Assembly (NCBI RefSeq): GCF_026016445.1 | Contig: NZ_CP096147.1 | Coordinates: 2,206,501-2,270,500, forward strand | DNA: 64,000 bases | Origin: Cognatishimia activa | GTDB lineage: Bacteria; Pseudomonadota; Alphaproteobacteria; Rhodobacterales; Rhodobacteraceae | Reading direction: 5' to 3' | Shown here: piece after piece, positions 9,182-18,856 of the stretch | How positions within the stretch are numbered: the first letter of the stretch is position 1 | Layout of the letters: every line of letters begins with the position of its first letter | The notes under the pieces: model-generated | The model's input: the letters and a program-made list of their open reading frames with translations, nothing else | Told to the model about the DNA's origin: nothing | Database searches by the model: none | Program-made: the position numbers and the translations under genes

Positions 9182-10114
9182 TTACAGTTTTGCTTCAATC
9201 GCTTGCCAGATCTTTTCAGCGATATTCACACCGTCAAAACGCTCAAGTTCCTGAATACCAGTCGGCGAAGTCACATTGATCTCGGTGAGGTAATCCCCAA
9301 TGACATCGATCCCAACAAAGACCTGACCTTTTTCTTTCAGAAGCGGCCCAATGGCAGCACAGATTTCGAGGTCACGATCACTAAGGCTGATTTTTTCTGG
9401 GCGACCGCCGACATGCATGTTGCTGCGTGTCTCACCGGCGGCAGGAACGCGATTGATCGCACCAACCGGTTCACCATCCACTAGGATCACGCGTTTGTCG
9501 CCATTGCTCACATCCGGCAGGAATTTCTGAACAATGAGCGGTTCACGGCTGAACCCTGTGAAAAGCTCATGCAGGCTGCTGAGGTTGCGATCGTTTGCAT
9601 CCAAGCGGAACACGCCCGCGCCGCCATTGCCATAAAGCGGCTTCAGAATGACATCCTGATGTTTGGCTTTGAATTCTTTGATGGTCTCCAAATCCCGCGC
9701 GATTGTTGTTGGAGGCGTCAATTCCGGAAAATCCAAAACCAGCAGCTTTTCTGGGTAGTTGCGCACCCAAAACGGGTCGTTCACCACCAAAACATCATCT
9801 TTCAGACGATCCAACAGGTGGGTCGATGTAATGTAGTGCATGTCAAACGGAGGGTCCTGGCGCAGCCAAAGGACGTCGAAATCCTTCAACTCCACCTTTT
9901 TAACAGGACCAAGGTCAACATGATTGCCCTCTTCGCGACGCACGACCATGTCCTGCCCACGTGCGGTGATCACGCCTTCTTCATAGGCCAGCTGATCAGG
10001 CGAATAGTAAAACAGCTCGTGTCCGCGCGCTTGTGCTTCTTCCGCAATGCGAAAAGAACTGTCTGCGTTGATATCGACCGCGTCGATTGGATCCATTTGA
10101 AAGGCGATTTTCAT
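9182..10114 (-). CDS. gshB: Glutathione synthase
   Basis: ATP-grasp ligase joining gamma-glutamylcysteine to glycine, the last step of glutathione synthesis. The start at 10112-10114 gives MKIAFQMDPIDAVDINADS, the standard GshB N-terminus, and 310 residues; a longer frame to 10225 adds sequence with no family resemblance. Recognisable ATP-grasp stretches are KPLYGNGGAGVFR, FVGIDVIGDYLTEINVTSPTGIQE near the C-terminus, and the substrate-binding WLRQDPPFDMHYI near residue 85. It is the last gene of the minus-strand rsmI-yraN-gshB string, 61 bp after yraN. Confidence 0.96.
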   Translation of the reverse strand: MKIAFQMDPIDAVDINADSSFRIAEEAQARGHELFYYSPDQLAYEEGVITARGQDMVVRREEGNHVDLGPVKKVELKDFDVLWLRQDPPFDMHYITSTHLLDRLKDDVLVVNDPFWVRNYPEKLLVLDFPELTPPTTIARDLETIKEFKAKHQDVILKPLYGNGGAGVFRLDANDRNLSSLHELFTGFSREPLIVQKFLPDVSNGDKRVILVDGEPVGAINRVPAAGETRSNMHVGGRPEKISLSDRDLEICAAIGPLLKEKGQVFVGIDVIGDYLTEINVTSPTGIQELERFDGVNIAEKIWQAIEAKL

Positions 10115-10175
10115 GGGCGTCCCTCTTTGTCTGCCCACTACATGGCGTAGCACCCCGCCCGTTGCAATGGGTGAA

Positions 10176-10553
10176 TCAAGTCGCCAACAATGCGTTTTCA
10201 AGAATGTGAACTTCGCCTTTGCCATTCACCAGAGCAACGTCAAAGCGCATATCGACAAGCACACCGCCAGAATAGCGTTCGGCAAAGATGGATGCTGCGT
10301 TCATGATACGAGCGACCTGAGCAGGGGAAATGCGCTGCGCTGCCAAGTCGTGTCTGCGGGCTGTTTTCACTTCGACAAAGACCAGCCCTTGATCATCCTC
10401 GAACACCAGATCCAATTCACCCCCACCACCGCGCCATCGCTGCGTTAGGGGGCGGCACCCGCGATCTTCGTAGATGCGCTGAACAGCGTTTTCCCCGCTT
10501 ACGCCGGACAGATAGTTTTGCTGTCCGCGCAATTGACGAGCGTTGAGCTGCAT
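10176..10553 (-). CDS. yraN: YraN/UPF0102 family endonuclease-like protein
   Basis: Small protein of 125 residues of the UPF0102 family, which has a PD-(D/E)xK nuclease fold. The core GGGELDLVFEDDQGLVFVEVKTA carries the Glu/Asp and ExK residues expected at the metal site (about 43-65). Its biological role is not established. It lies between rsmI (20 bp upstream) and gshB, a neighbourhood common in proteobacteria. Confidence 0.88.
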   Translation of the reverse strand: MQLNARQLRGQQNYLSGVSGENAVQRIYEDRGCRPLTQRWRGGGGELDLVFEDDQGLVFVEVKTARRHDLAAQRISPAQVARIMNAASIFAERYSGGVLVDMRFDVALVNGKGEVHILENALLAT

Positions 10554-10572
10554 TGGGAATCTCCCAAAAGGT

Positions 10573-11430
10573 TCACTTCCCTTTCAGTTCTAATGCCAGT
10601 GAATAAACTTTCCGTTTATTCACGCCAAAAGCTTTCGCGACAGTATCCGCCGCATCGCGCACTGTCATAGACTGCAGCGCCTTCTCTAGGGCCGTTTCGA
10701 TGTCTTCGGCAGAGCTTTCATCACCCTGACCACGATCCACCAGAACAACGATTTCGCCTTTAACCCCGGTTTCCGCAAAGGAGGCTGCCAGTTCTACCAA
10801 CGTGCCCCGGCGAACCTCTTCGAATTTCTTGGTTAGCTCGCGGCAAACGACGGCATCGCGTGTTGCTCCGAGAACATCTGCGGCGTCTTCCAGCATTTGC
10901 ACCAGCCGTTTGGGGCTTTCATAAAAGACTAAAGTGCCAGGCACATCTTTCACCGCCTCAAAACCATTGCGACGCGCTGACTTGGCGCTGGGCAGAAAGC
11001 CAACAAAGAAAAACGCATCTGTCGGCAGACCAGCAATTGAGAGCGCCGTCACAATCGCCGATGGGCCCGGCGCTGACGTTACAAGATGGCCTGCTTCAGA
11101 AACGGCCTTTGCCAAGTGGTATCCGGGATCAGCGATCAGGGGCGTACCGGCCTCAGAGGCATAGGCTACCGATTTCCCATCTTCGAGATACTGAAGAAGG
11201 CGGTTCCTCACATTTTCCCCAGAGTGATCGTGATAGGCGATGACCTGCCGATCTTTCAGAGGCACGCCATGAATTTCCAAAAGGCGGCGTAAAGATCGGG
11301 TATCCTCGGCAGCGATCACATCTGCGCTGGCCAAAATGTCCAGTGCTCTCAATGTGATATCGCGCGCGGTGCCAATCGGTGTTGCGACGAAGTATAGCCC
11401 CGCCTTCAATGGCACAAATTGATGATTCAA
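10573..11430 (-). CDS. rsmI: 16S rRNA (cytidine1402-2'-O)-methyltransferase
   Basis: SAM-dependent enzyme that 2'-O-methylates C1402 in the ribosomal decoding centre. The N-terminal GLYFVATPIGTARDITLRA, the AEDTR segment, the SEAGTPLIADPG loop and PGPSAIVTALSIAGLPTDAFFFVGFLP are the standard signature of this tetrapyrrole-methylase-fold family. The 285-residue length is typical. It starts the minus-strand string rsmI-yraN-gshB and is divergent from the LpoA-like lipoprotein gene, with only 96 bp between starts, the usual arrangement in proteobacteria. Confidence 0.95.
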   Translation of the reverse strand: MNHQFVPLKAGLYFVATPIGTARDITLRALDILASADVIAAEDTRSLRRLLEIHGVPLKDRQVIAYHDHSGENVRNRLLQYLEDGKSVAYASEAGTPLIADPGYHLAKAVSEAGHLVTSAPGPSAIVTALSIAGLPTDAFFFVGFLPSAKSARRNGFEAVKDVPGTLVFYESPKRLVQMLEDAADVLGATRDAVVCRELTKKFEEVRRGTLVELAASFAETGVKGEIVVLVDRGQGDESSAEDIETALEKALQSMTVRDAADTVAKAFGVNKRKVYSLALELKGK

Positions 11431-11526
11431 CGCTGGACCCCCTGAGTGTGGCGTTTATTATCCGCAGCAACCGCGGCGCGGTGTGTGTTGCGCTGCCACT
11501 TTGGCCTTAGTCTGAGGATCGTGTAC

Positions 11527-12699
11527 ATGTTTGCTGCTTTTAAACCCCGTCGTCGTTTTCTGAAAGGGATTCTCTTTGCCGGGGCAACTGCCTTGGTTGC
11601 AGCCTGTGAACCGATCAGCGTTGGCGGCGGTCCTTCCATCAATACATCCAAACCTGTGCCGGTCGCTTTGCTGGTTCCAAAGTCTTCGCAGTCTTCAGGT
11701 GATGCGGTGCTTTCACAGAGCCTTGAAAACGCGGCGCGTTTGGCGATGACGGATCTGAACGGCGTTGAGATTGATCTGCGTGTCTATGACACCGCAGGAG
11801 ATGCCGCCGTTGCGCAAGCAGCTGCTTTGAAAGCTGTCGGCGAAGGGGCAAAGATTATTCTTGGGCCGGTGCGCAGTGGTCCTTCCAATGCAGTTGGTGT
11901 CGCCTTAGCTGGGAAAGGTGTGAATGTTCTCTCATTCTCTAACAACACCTCCATCGCTGGTGGAAATGTCTTTGTGCTGGGGCCAACATATGAAAACTCC
12001 GCAAGACGCCTTGCCAGTTTTGCATCCCGCAACGGCAAATCAAACATCCTGACGGTTCATGCTCAAAACGTGGACGGAGAAGCGGGTCGGAATGCAATTG
12101 CAAGCGCGCTTGCATCAAGCGGAGCGGGTAATGCGGGCTCTGTCGCTTATGAATTCTCTCAACAGGGTGTGGTGAACGCGGTTTCTGATATTCGCAATAC
12201 GGCCCGCAGCTCTGGAGCGGATGCGATCTTCCTGGCTGCAAATACCTCTGGCGCCTTGCCCCTGTTTTCTCAGCTCCTGCCAGAAGCAGGCGTTGATCCA
12301 GCGCAGGTTCAGTACATCGGTCTGACCCGGTGGGATATTCCCGCGCAGACGCTGGATCTGCCAGGTGTTCAAGGCGGATGGTTTGCCATGCCTGACCCTG
12401 CGCTGAGCGGCCAATTCCGCGACCGCTATTCATTGGCCTATGGCACAAGCCCGCACCCGATTGGCGGCTTGGCCTACGACGGGATCGCCGCGATTGGCGC
12501 GTTGGTTTCTCAAGGAAAGTCTGACGCTCTGACGACCTCAGCCCTAACGCAGGGTGCCGGTTTCAGAGGTGTCAACGGCGCCTTCCGCCTGCGCGCGGAT
12601 GGCACGAACGAACGCGGACTGGCAGTTGCCACGATCCGTGAAAAACAGGTTGTTATCATTGACCCAGCACCAAGAAGTTTTGGCGGCCCAGGCAGCTAA
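11527..12699 (+). CDS. Penicillin-binding protein activator (LpoA-like) lipoprotein
   Basis: Outer-membrane lipoprotein related to LpoA/YraM, with the periplasmic-binding-protein (Peripla_BP_6) fold. The N-terminus has RRRFLKG followed by a hydrophobic stretch and the lipobox VAAC (Cys near 28), so it is exported and lipidated. In gamma-proteobacteria LpoA activates the peptidoglycan synthase PBP1a; in alphaproteobacteria this is inferred. I chose the ATG at 11527 because it places the basic n-region just ahead of the hydrophobic core. The gene overlaps the likely glnD start by about 20 bases. Linkage to rsmI and yraN is conserved widely. Confidence 0.85.
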   Translation: MFAAFKPRRRFLKGILFAGATALVAACEPISVGGGPSINTSKPVPVALLVPKSSQSSGDAVLSQSLENAARLAMTDLNGVEIDLRVYDTAGDAAVAQAAALKAVGEGAKIILGPVRSGPSNAVGVALAGKGVNVLSFSNNTSIAGGNVFVLGPTYENSARRLASFASRNGKSNILTVHAQNVDGEAGRNAIASALASSGAGNAGSVAYEFSQQGVVNAVSDIRNTARSSGADAIFLAANTSGALPLFSQLLPEAGVDPAQVQYIGLTRWDIPAQTLDLPGVQGGWFAMPDPALSGQFRDRYSLAYGTSPHPIGGLAYDGIAAIGALVSQGKSDALTTSALTQGAGFRGVNGAFRLRADGTNERGLAVATIREKQVVIIDPAPRSFGGPGS

Positions 12700-15469
12700 C
12701 CCTGCCGCCATCCTCCCGGCACCACCGGAAAATCTCATTTGCGACGCCGACCTGATCGTAGACCGCGCCCAACTGGGCGCGGCATTGATCGAAGTGTGTA
12801 TGGAAAACTCCAATGCGCGGGAGATAAGATCAGCCGTTGTCGCACTTCTGCGAGACAAACAAAAGGCAGGGCGCGAGGCAATTCAGGCCGCATTTGAAAA
12901 CGATCCGTTTTCTGCACGCCCGATGACCCGTGCTTACACATGGCTGACCGATTGTCTTGTAAATTCAGCCCATTACGTGGCGACACAAGCGCTCCATCCC
13001 CTTTCCAATCCGACAGAAGGTGAGCGCATCGCGCTTTTCGCCGTTGGCGGGTATGGCCGTGGCGAGATGGCCCCTCAGTCAGATGTCGATCTGCTGTTTC
13101 TGACGCCCTACAAAATCACTGGCTGGGCGGAAAGCGTCATCGAGTCCATGCTCTATATTCTTTGGGATTTGCGCCTGAAGGTGGGGCATAGTTCGCGCAC
13201 CGTGCGTGATTGTGTGCGCCTTGGTGGAGAGGATTTCACCATACGCACGGCCCTTCTGGAACAACGCTTCCTTGCAGGGCATGCGCCTCTATCCAATGAA
13301 CTTTCAGAACGGCTGGAAAAGGACCTGTTCAAAGGATCCGAGCGAGAGTTTGTGGATGCGAAGCTTCTCGAACGTGACGAGCGGCACAAAAAGCAAGGCC
13401 AGCGTTATGTGGTTGAGCCGAACGTGAAAGAGGGCAAGGGCGGGCTGCGTGATCTTCAGTCGTTGTTCTGGATCGCGAAATACGTTTACCACGTGGATGA
13501 CACACATGATCTGGTTGGGCTCGGGCTATTTCGGCAGGACGAATTTGAACTGTTTGAACGCGCAGAGAACTTCCTTTGGGCCACGCGAGCGCATCTGCAT
13601 CTGATCAATAAGCGCCCGATGGAAAACTTAAGTTTTGACATGCAGGTGATGGTCGCAGAGCGCATGGGCTATACCGACAAAGGTGGCCGCCGCGCCGTTG
13701 AGCACTTTATGCAGGACTATTTCCGGCATGCGACCTCGGTTGGGGATCTGACTCGGATTCTGCTGACGAAATTGGAAGACAGCCACACTAAGTCGGCGCC
13801 GCTTCTGGAACGCATATTCAGACGTCGCCCTAGCAAGGTCAAAGCGGGATATACCGTCAATAACAACCGCATTTCGATTGCAAACGATGACGAGTTTCTA
13901 AGCGATAATCTCAATATCCTTCGCATGTTCGAAGAGGCTCTAAGGACGGGTCTTCTGATCCACCCGGACGCCATGCGCTTGCTACAAGCCAACCTGCATT
14001 TGATTGACGAAGAGATGCAGAGCGATCCAAAGGCTGCTCGCATTTTCCTGGATACACTGCTGAAACACGGCAATCCCGAACGCGCCTTGCGGCGGATGAA
14101 CGAATTGGGTGTTCTCGCGGCCTATATTCCAGAGTTTGAACCCATCGTCGCGATGATGCAGTTCAATATGTATCACTCTTACACGGTGGATGAGCATACG
14201 ATTCAGGTGATCTCGACTTTCACACAGATTGAACGCGAAGACCTGATCGAAGAACTGCCGCTGAGTTCTGAGATCTTGAAGCGCGGGATCAATCGCAAAG
14301 TCCTTATGGTCGCGATGCTGCTGCACGATATCGGCAAGGGCCGGGACATTGACCACTCTATTCTTGGCGCTCAAATTTCCCGCAAAGTCGCACCACGGTT
14401 GGGGCTAACAAAAGAAGAATGCAAAACCGTTGAATGGCTGGTGCGGTATCACCTCTTGATGTCTGACGTCGCACAGAAGCGTGACTTGTCTGATCCAAGG
14501 ACCATTCGCGACTTTGCGAAAGCCGTGAAATCGGTGAAAAACCTTGATTTGCTGACTGTGTTGACCGTCTGTGATATTCGTGGCGTTGGCCCGGACGTGT
14601 GGAATAACTGGAAAGCGACCCTGATCCGCAACCTCTATGCCCAAACGCTTGCCGCTCTGGAAGACGGAGCAGAAGCCTTGAATAGCAAGCAGCGCGGCAA
14701 TGAAGCACGCAAGTCTTTGCGCACAAGATTGACGGATTGGGATAGCAAACTCATCAAAGCAGAATGCGCACGGCATTATGAACCTTACTGGCAAGGTCTT
14801 CCGGCGGAAGCGCATGTCGCCTTTGCCAAGCTGCTGCAAAATCTGGATGGCGGAGAAGTCCACATAGATCTGCAACCGGATGAAGATCGCGATGCGACGC
14901 GGGTTCTCTTCGCTTTGGAAGATCACCCAGGCATCTTCTCTCGACTTGCCGGCGCTCTGGCGCTTGTGGGGGCAAACGTGGTGGATGCGCGGACCTACAC
15001 GTCCAAGGATGGCTATGCGACAGCAGCCTTCTGGATTCAGGATGCAGATGGCAGCCCCTATGAAGCCAGCCGACTGAACCGCCTGTCCCAGATGATCCGC
15101 AAGACCTTGATGGGTGAGGTTGTCACCTCTGAAGCCATGAAGTCACGCGATGTCATCAAGAAACGCGAACGTGCCTTCCGCGTGCCGACAACCATCACCT
15201 TCGACAATGAAGGGTCCGAGATTTACACGATTATCGAGGTCGATACCCGCGATCGTCCAGGCCTGCTTTTTGACCTCACCCGCACACTTGCGAACAGCAA
15301 TGTCTATATCGCGTCTGCGGTGATCGCGACCTATGGCGAACAGGTCGTCGATACCTTCTACGTGAAAGATATGTTTGGACTGAAGTTCTACGCGGAGAGC
15401 AAACAGAAAACGCTAGAAGCCCGCCTGAAAGATGCCATCGTCAAGGGCGCTGAAAGGGCCAGCGCGTGA
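12680..15469 (+). CDS. glnD: [Protein-PII] uridylyltransferase/uridylyl-removing enzyme
   Basis: Nitrogen sensor that uridylylates PII when glutamine is low and removes UMP when it is high. The nucleotidyltransferase motif GGYGRGEMAPQSDVDLLF lies near residue 122, the HD hydrolase motif LLHDIGKGRD near 545, and two ACT domains near 740-800 and 845-925, the full GlnD layout. The frame is open from 12554, but those first residues lie inside the lipoprotein gene. The TTG at 12680 gives about 929 residues, a normal size; a TTG at 12659 is an alternative, so the exact start is uncertain. The stop overlaps the murJ GTG start by four bases. Confidence 0.94.
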   Translation: MAAQAANPAAILPAPPENLICDADLIVDRAQLGAALIEVCMENSNAREIRSAVVALLRDKQKAGREAIQAAFENDPFSARPMTRAYTWLTDCLVNSAHYVATQALHPLSNPTEGERIALFAVGGYGRGEMAPQSDVDLLFLTPYKITGWAESVIESMLYILWDLRLKVGHSSRTVRDCVRLGGEDFTIRTALLEQRFLAGHAPLSNELSERLEKDLFKGSEREFVDAKLLERDERHKKQGQRYVVEPNVKEGKGGLRDLQSLFWIAKYVYHVDDTHDLVGLGLFRQDEFELFERAENFLWATRAHLHLINKRPMENLSFDMQVMVAERMGYTDKGGRRAVEHFMQDYFRHATSVGDLTRILLTKLEDSHTKSAPLLERIFRRRPSKVKAGYTVNNNRISIANDDEFLSDNLNILRMFEEALRTGLLIHPDAMRLLQANLHLIDEEMQSDPKAARIFLDTLLKHGNPERALRRMNELGVLAAYIPEFEPIVAMMQFNMYHSYTVDEHTIQVISTFTQIEREDLIEELPLSSEILKRGINRKVLMVAMLLHDIGKGRDIDHSILGAQISRKVAPRLGLTKEECKTVEWLVRYHLLMSDVAQKRDLSDPRTIRDFAKAVKSVKNLDLLTVLTVCDIRGVGPDVWNNWKATLIRNLYAQTLAALEDGAEALNSKQRGNEARKSLRTRLTDWDSKLIKAECARHYEPYWQGLPAEAHVAFAKLLQNLDGGEVHIDLQPDEDRDATRVLFALEDHPGIFSRLAGALALVGANVVDARTYTSKDGYATAAFWIQDADGSPYEASRLNRLSQMIRKTLMGEVVTSEAMKSRDVIKKRERAFRVPTTITFDNEGSEIYTIIEVDTRDRPGLLFDLTRTLANSNVYIASAVIATYGEQVVDTFYVKDMFGLKFYAESKQKTLEARLKDAIVKGAERASA

Positions 15470-17001
15470 AGCCAATCCGCCTGATACGCAGCTTCCTAAC
15501 AGTTGGGTTTTGGACGCTCGCGAGCCGAATTCTCGGCTTCGCGCGTGAAATCATGATTCTCTCGCTGATTGGTCCAGGCGCTGCGCTCGACGCTTTTGTG
15601 GCTGCATTCAGACTGCCAAACATGTTTCGTCGTTTCTTTGCCGAAGGCGCGTTTAATGCAGCTTTCGTACCCATGTTTTCAAAAAAGTATGAAGCTGGGG
15701 ATGATCCGCAGGCCTTCGCTCAGGATGCTTTGAATGGATTGTCCTTATCCGTCCTGATCCTGATTGCCGTCGCGATGATCTTCATGCCCGGTTTTGTCTG
15801 GCTGACGGCAGAGGGTTTTTATGGCGACCCGCGGTTTGACGTAACCGTTGGCTACGGGCGGATTGTCTTCCCTTACATTCTTTTCATGTCACTTGCCGCT
15901 CTGTTTTCCGGGGTTCTGAATGCAACGGGGCGATTTGCAGCAGCAGCAGCAGCCCCCGTTCTTTTGAACATCTTTGCGGTGGCTGCGATGACATTCGGCT
16001 ATGTTCTGGGCGGAGAAGTGGTCACTTGGCTGCTATGGGCGATCCCTGTCGCTGGCATTGCGCAGCTGGCTCTTGTTTGGGTCGCCGCGGAAAGGGCCGG
16101 TGTCACGCTCAGGATAGGAAGACCACGCTGGACGCCCGACATGTCCCATATGGTCAGAGTCGCGGTACCCGCGGCGCTTGCTTCCGGAGTGATGCAGATC
16201 AACCTTGTGGTGGGCCAGCTCGTGGCCTCCCGAACCGAAAGCGCCGTTAGTTGGCTCTTTGCCGCCGATCGGCTTTACCAACTGCCTTTAGGAGTGGTTG
16301 GGATCGCCGTTGGGATCGTATTGCTTCCAGAACTCTCTCGCCGCTTAAAGGCAGGTGATGACGCAGGTGCACGCGATGCCTATTCGCGAGCCGGCGAGTT
16401 CGCCCTCGCGCTCACCATTCCATGTGCCGTTGCTTTTCTTGCCATCCCATTGGCGCTGGTTTCTGTGATGTATGAACGCGGAGCGACCACCGCTGAAGAT
16501 AGCCAAGCCATCGCCTGGGCGGTTGCGATTTATGGCCTTGGATTGCCTGCCTTCGTCCTGCAGAAACTGCTTCAGCCTTTGTATTTCGCACGTGAAGACA
16601 CGAAAAGTCCGTTTCGCTTTGCGGTCTATTCTATGATCATCAACGCCGGTCTAGCCTTTGGATTGCACCCTGTTATCGGCTGGCTTGCCCCGGCTGTAGC
16701 TACAACTGTCGCCGGCTGGGCAATGGTGGCCATGCTAGCCCTTGGAGCGCGTGAGTTCGGTGAAGTTGCGCGTTTTGATCACCGCTTCCGTGCAAGTGCT
16801 CCCCGGATTATTGTGGCCGCCATACTGATGGGGGCTGCACTGCTAAGCGTTCAATGGCTCCTGAGTGATGTGCTCATCACCGCAGGATGGCGCTATCTCG
16901 CCCTGCTCGCGCTGATTTCAGCGGGCGCAGTTGTCTATTTCGCAATCGGACAGATAATCGGCGCGTTTAACTTGCGCAGCCTTCTTAAAGGTGGTCGTTA
17001 A
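15466..17001 (+). CDS. murJ: Lipid II flippase MurJ
   Basis: Inner-membrane protein of the MOP superfamily that flips lipid II to the periplasm for cell-wall synthesis. The N-terminus (TLASRILGFAREIMILSLIGPGAALDAFVAAFRLPNMFRRFFAEGAFNAAFVPMF pattern) is diagnostic, and about 14 hydrophobic segments can be counted through the 511 residues. The start is GTG, overlapping the glnD stop (GTGA), so translation is probably coupled. The glnD-murJ pairing is common in alphaproteobacteria. The gene ends 3 bp before the stop of a convergent rhomboid-like gene. Confidence 0.95.
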   Translation: MKPIRLIRSFLTVGFWTLASRILGFAREIMILSLIGPGAALDAFVAAFRLPNMFRRFFAEGAFNAAFVPMFSKKYEAGDDPQAFAQDALNGLSLSVLILIAVAMIFMPGFVWLTAEGFYGDPRFDVTVGYGRIVFPYILFMSLAALFSGVLNATGRFAAAAAAPVLLNIFAVAAMTFGYVLGGEVVTWLLWAIPVAGIAQLALVWVAAERAGVTLRIGRPRWTPDMSHMVRVAVPAALASGVMQINLVVGQLVASRTESAVSWLFAADRLYQLPLGVVGIAVGIVLLPELSRRLKAGDDAGARDAYSRAGEFALALTIPCAVAFLAIPLALVSVMYERGATTAEDSQAIAWAVAIYGLGLPAFVLQKLLQPLYFAREDTKSPFRFAVYSMIINAGLAFGLHPVIGWLAPAVATTVAGWAMVAMLALGAREFGEVARFDHRFRASAPRIIVAAILMGAALLSVQWLLSDVLITAGWRYLALLALISAGAVVYFAIGQIIGAFNLRSLLKGGR

Positions 17002-17004
17002 ATC

Positions 17005-17691
17005 TTAGTCGTGGCGGATCATGGCGCGGATGCGCGCCCAACCGCCCGGTACTAAGAAAAATGACATCCCAAAGCCAGTTGCAAACCCAGTAAGATCAGC
17101 AATCCAATCTCCGTTGCCGCCAAAAAGTGCGCCAAACAGCAGCTGAATACCCAGCAGCATCGCAATCAGAGAAAAAGCGCGCATCTGGTTTTCCCCGCCG
17201 ACTTTCAGACGAATCCAGATCAGAAAAGTGAAAGCGCCAATAAAGCCGTAAGCGCCCGGATAAGATCCAATCAGGGTGACCGGGTCAGGCCATACTGCGG
17301 TGTAGACTACCGCTCCGAGCGCACCTGAGGCGAAAAACACCAAAAGTACGGCGATGGGGTGGAAAACCTCGCCCACCATCTTACCCAGTGCCAAAACGAT
17401 CACCGCGCCAAAGAGCGCGTGCGTGAAACTTCCATGCAGGAAAAGATAGCTAAATATCCGAATGATGTGTTCGCTGGGCCAATTCCCATTCTGCCACATC
17501 CACGCAAAAATATCGGGTGAATAGGCAAACTTCTGAACAGCCTGCAGCCTCCACGCAATTGCCTCAGGGCCACCAACCAGCCCGGTGCTTCCTGCATAAA
17601 ACACGATCTCTACGCCGATGATCACTATCGCCAGCGCCGCAATTACGGGTGGAAGCGCATTAAATGGGCTTGAATTATTCGGGTCAGACAT
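17005..17691 (-). CDS. Rhomboid-like membrane protein lacking the catalytic Ser/His motif
   Basis: Integral membrane protein of 228 residues with about six hydrophobic segments in the rhomboid layout (short N-terminus, L1 region with [24 protein letters not shown], then TM4-TM6). Active rhomboid proteases carry GxSG in TM4 and a His in TM6. Here the corresponding segments read [10 protein letters not shown] and [11 protein letters not shown], with no Ser or His at those places. It therefore looks like a pseudoprotease, similar to sequences I recall from other Roseobacters. The start at 17691 has AAGGAG at good spacing; an open frame extends to 17781 but adds no domain. It is divergent from trpS. 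Its role, perhaps binding membrane proteins, is unknown. Confidence 0.82.
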   Translation of the reverse strand: MSDPNNSSPFNALPPVIAALAIVIIGVEIVFYAGSTGLVGGPEAIAWRLQAVQKFAYSPDIFAWMWQNGNWPSEHIIRIFSYLFLHGSFTHALFGAVIVLALGKMVGEVFHPIAVLLVFFASGALGAVVYTAVWPDPVTLIGSYPGAYGFIGAFTFLIWIRLKVGGENQMRAFSLIAMLLGIQLLFGALFGGNGDWIADLTGFATGFGMSFFLVPGGWARIRAMIRHD

Positions 17692-17763
17692 GTGCGCTCC
17701 TTGACGGCATTCGGTGCCATGGGTAAGCCAAGCGCGCAACAAATTCCAGACGGAGTATCTGAT

Positions 17764-18798
17764 ATGAGTGAGGCGGTCCAAACGTCTTCTGCTTTCACCC
17801 CGCGTGTTTTCTCGGGCATCCAGCCTTCAGGTGGCCTGACACTCGGCAATTATCTTGGCGCGATGAAGCGCTTTGTGGACACTCAGAACACCGGAGTGCA
17901 ATCGATCTACTGCATGGTGGATCAGCACGCGATCACCGTCTGGCAAGACCCGGAAAACCTGCGCCGCGCCACTCGCGAACTTTGCGCGGGTTACATCGCG
18001 TCGGGTCTCGATCCTGAGAAATCCATTCTGTTCAACCAATCCCAGGTGCCTGAACACGCGCAGCTGGGTTGGATTTTCAACTGCGTCGCCCGCATGGGCT
18101 GGATGCAGCGTATGACCCAGTGGAAAGACAAAGCGGGTAAGAACTCGCAGAACGCTTCTTTGGGTCTCTTCGCTTACCCCGCCCTGATGGCAGCTGACAT
18201 TTTGATCTACCACGCGACACATGTGCCGGTTGGAGAAGATCAGAAACAGCACGTTGAACTCACACGCGACATCGCGACTAAGTTCAACCACGACTACAAG
18301 GTCGATTTCTTCCCGATCCCAGAACCGGTGATTGAGGGCACGGCGACCCGGGTGATGTCTTTGCGTGATGGCACCAAAAAGATGTCAAAGTCAGACCCGT
18401 CTGATGCCTCTCGCATCAACCTGACCGACAATGCAGACACGATCGCTAAGAAGATCCGCAAGGCGAAAACCGATCCTGAAGGCCTGCCTTCTGAAGCCAA
18501 AGGTCTGGAAGAGCGTGCCGAAGCGCGCAACCTTGTGAACATCTACGCTGCCCTAGCTGAAAATTCAGTTGATGCAGTTCTGGCAGATGTTGGCGGCAAG
18601 CAGTTCTCGGAGTTCAAACCGATGCTGGCCGAGTTGGCGGTTGAGAAGCTGTCTCCGATCTCAAACGAAATGGCGCGTTTGATGGAAGATTCTGCCGAGA
18701 TCGACAAAATCTTGGCGCGCGGTGCTGAACGTGCGCGCGAGATCGCGTCTCCGATCTTGAAAGAGACCTATAAGATCGTGGGCATGGTTGGCTCATAA
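17764..18798 (+). CDS. trpS: Tryptophanyl-tRNA synthetase
   Basis: Class I aminoacyl-tRNA synthetase charging tRNA-Trp. The HIGH-equivalent [13 protein letters not shown] (about 21-33) and the KMSKSDPSD loop (about 203-211) are both present, and the 344-residue length fits. The start at 17764 (MSEAVQ) has GGAG upstream; the frame is open from 17692, but that part would run back almost to the divergent rhomboid-like start. A strong intrinsic terminator follows at 18822-18851. Confidence 0.97.
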   Translation: MSEAVQTSSAFTPRVFSGIQPSGGLTLGNYLGAMKRFVDTQNTGVQSIYCMVDQHAITVWQDPENLRRATRELCAGYIASGLDPEKSILFNQSQVPEHAQLGWIFNCVARMGWMQRMTQWKDKAGKNSQNASLGLFAYPALMAADILIYHATHVPVGEDQKQHVELTRDIATKFNHDYKVDFFPIPEPVIEGTATRVMSLRDGTKKMSKSDPSDASRINLTDNADTIAKKIRKAKTDPEGLPSEAKGLEERAEARNLVNIYAALAENSVDAVLADVGGKQFSEFKPMLAELAVEKLSPISNEMARLMEDSAEIDKILARGAERAREIASPILKETYKIVGMVGS

Positions 18799-18821
18799 AC
18801 ATTCACGACAAGAGAAATCAG

Positions 18822-18851
18822 AAGCCGGGCACACTGCCCGGCTTTTTTTTT
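18822..18851 (+). terminator. Rho-independent terminator of trpS
   Basis: Perfect 9-bp stem (AAGCCGGGC at 18822-18830, GCCCGGCTT at 18836-18844) with a 5-base loop, running directly into nine T residues. It lies 24 bp after the trpS stop. Confidence 0.92.
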
Positions 18852-18856
18852 GCACC

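Noticed and set aside
12554..12679. N-terminal extension of glnD
   Set aside because: These codons lie within the lipoprotein gene and do not resemble GlnD; the normal length is reached from the TTG at 12680.
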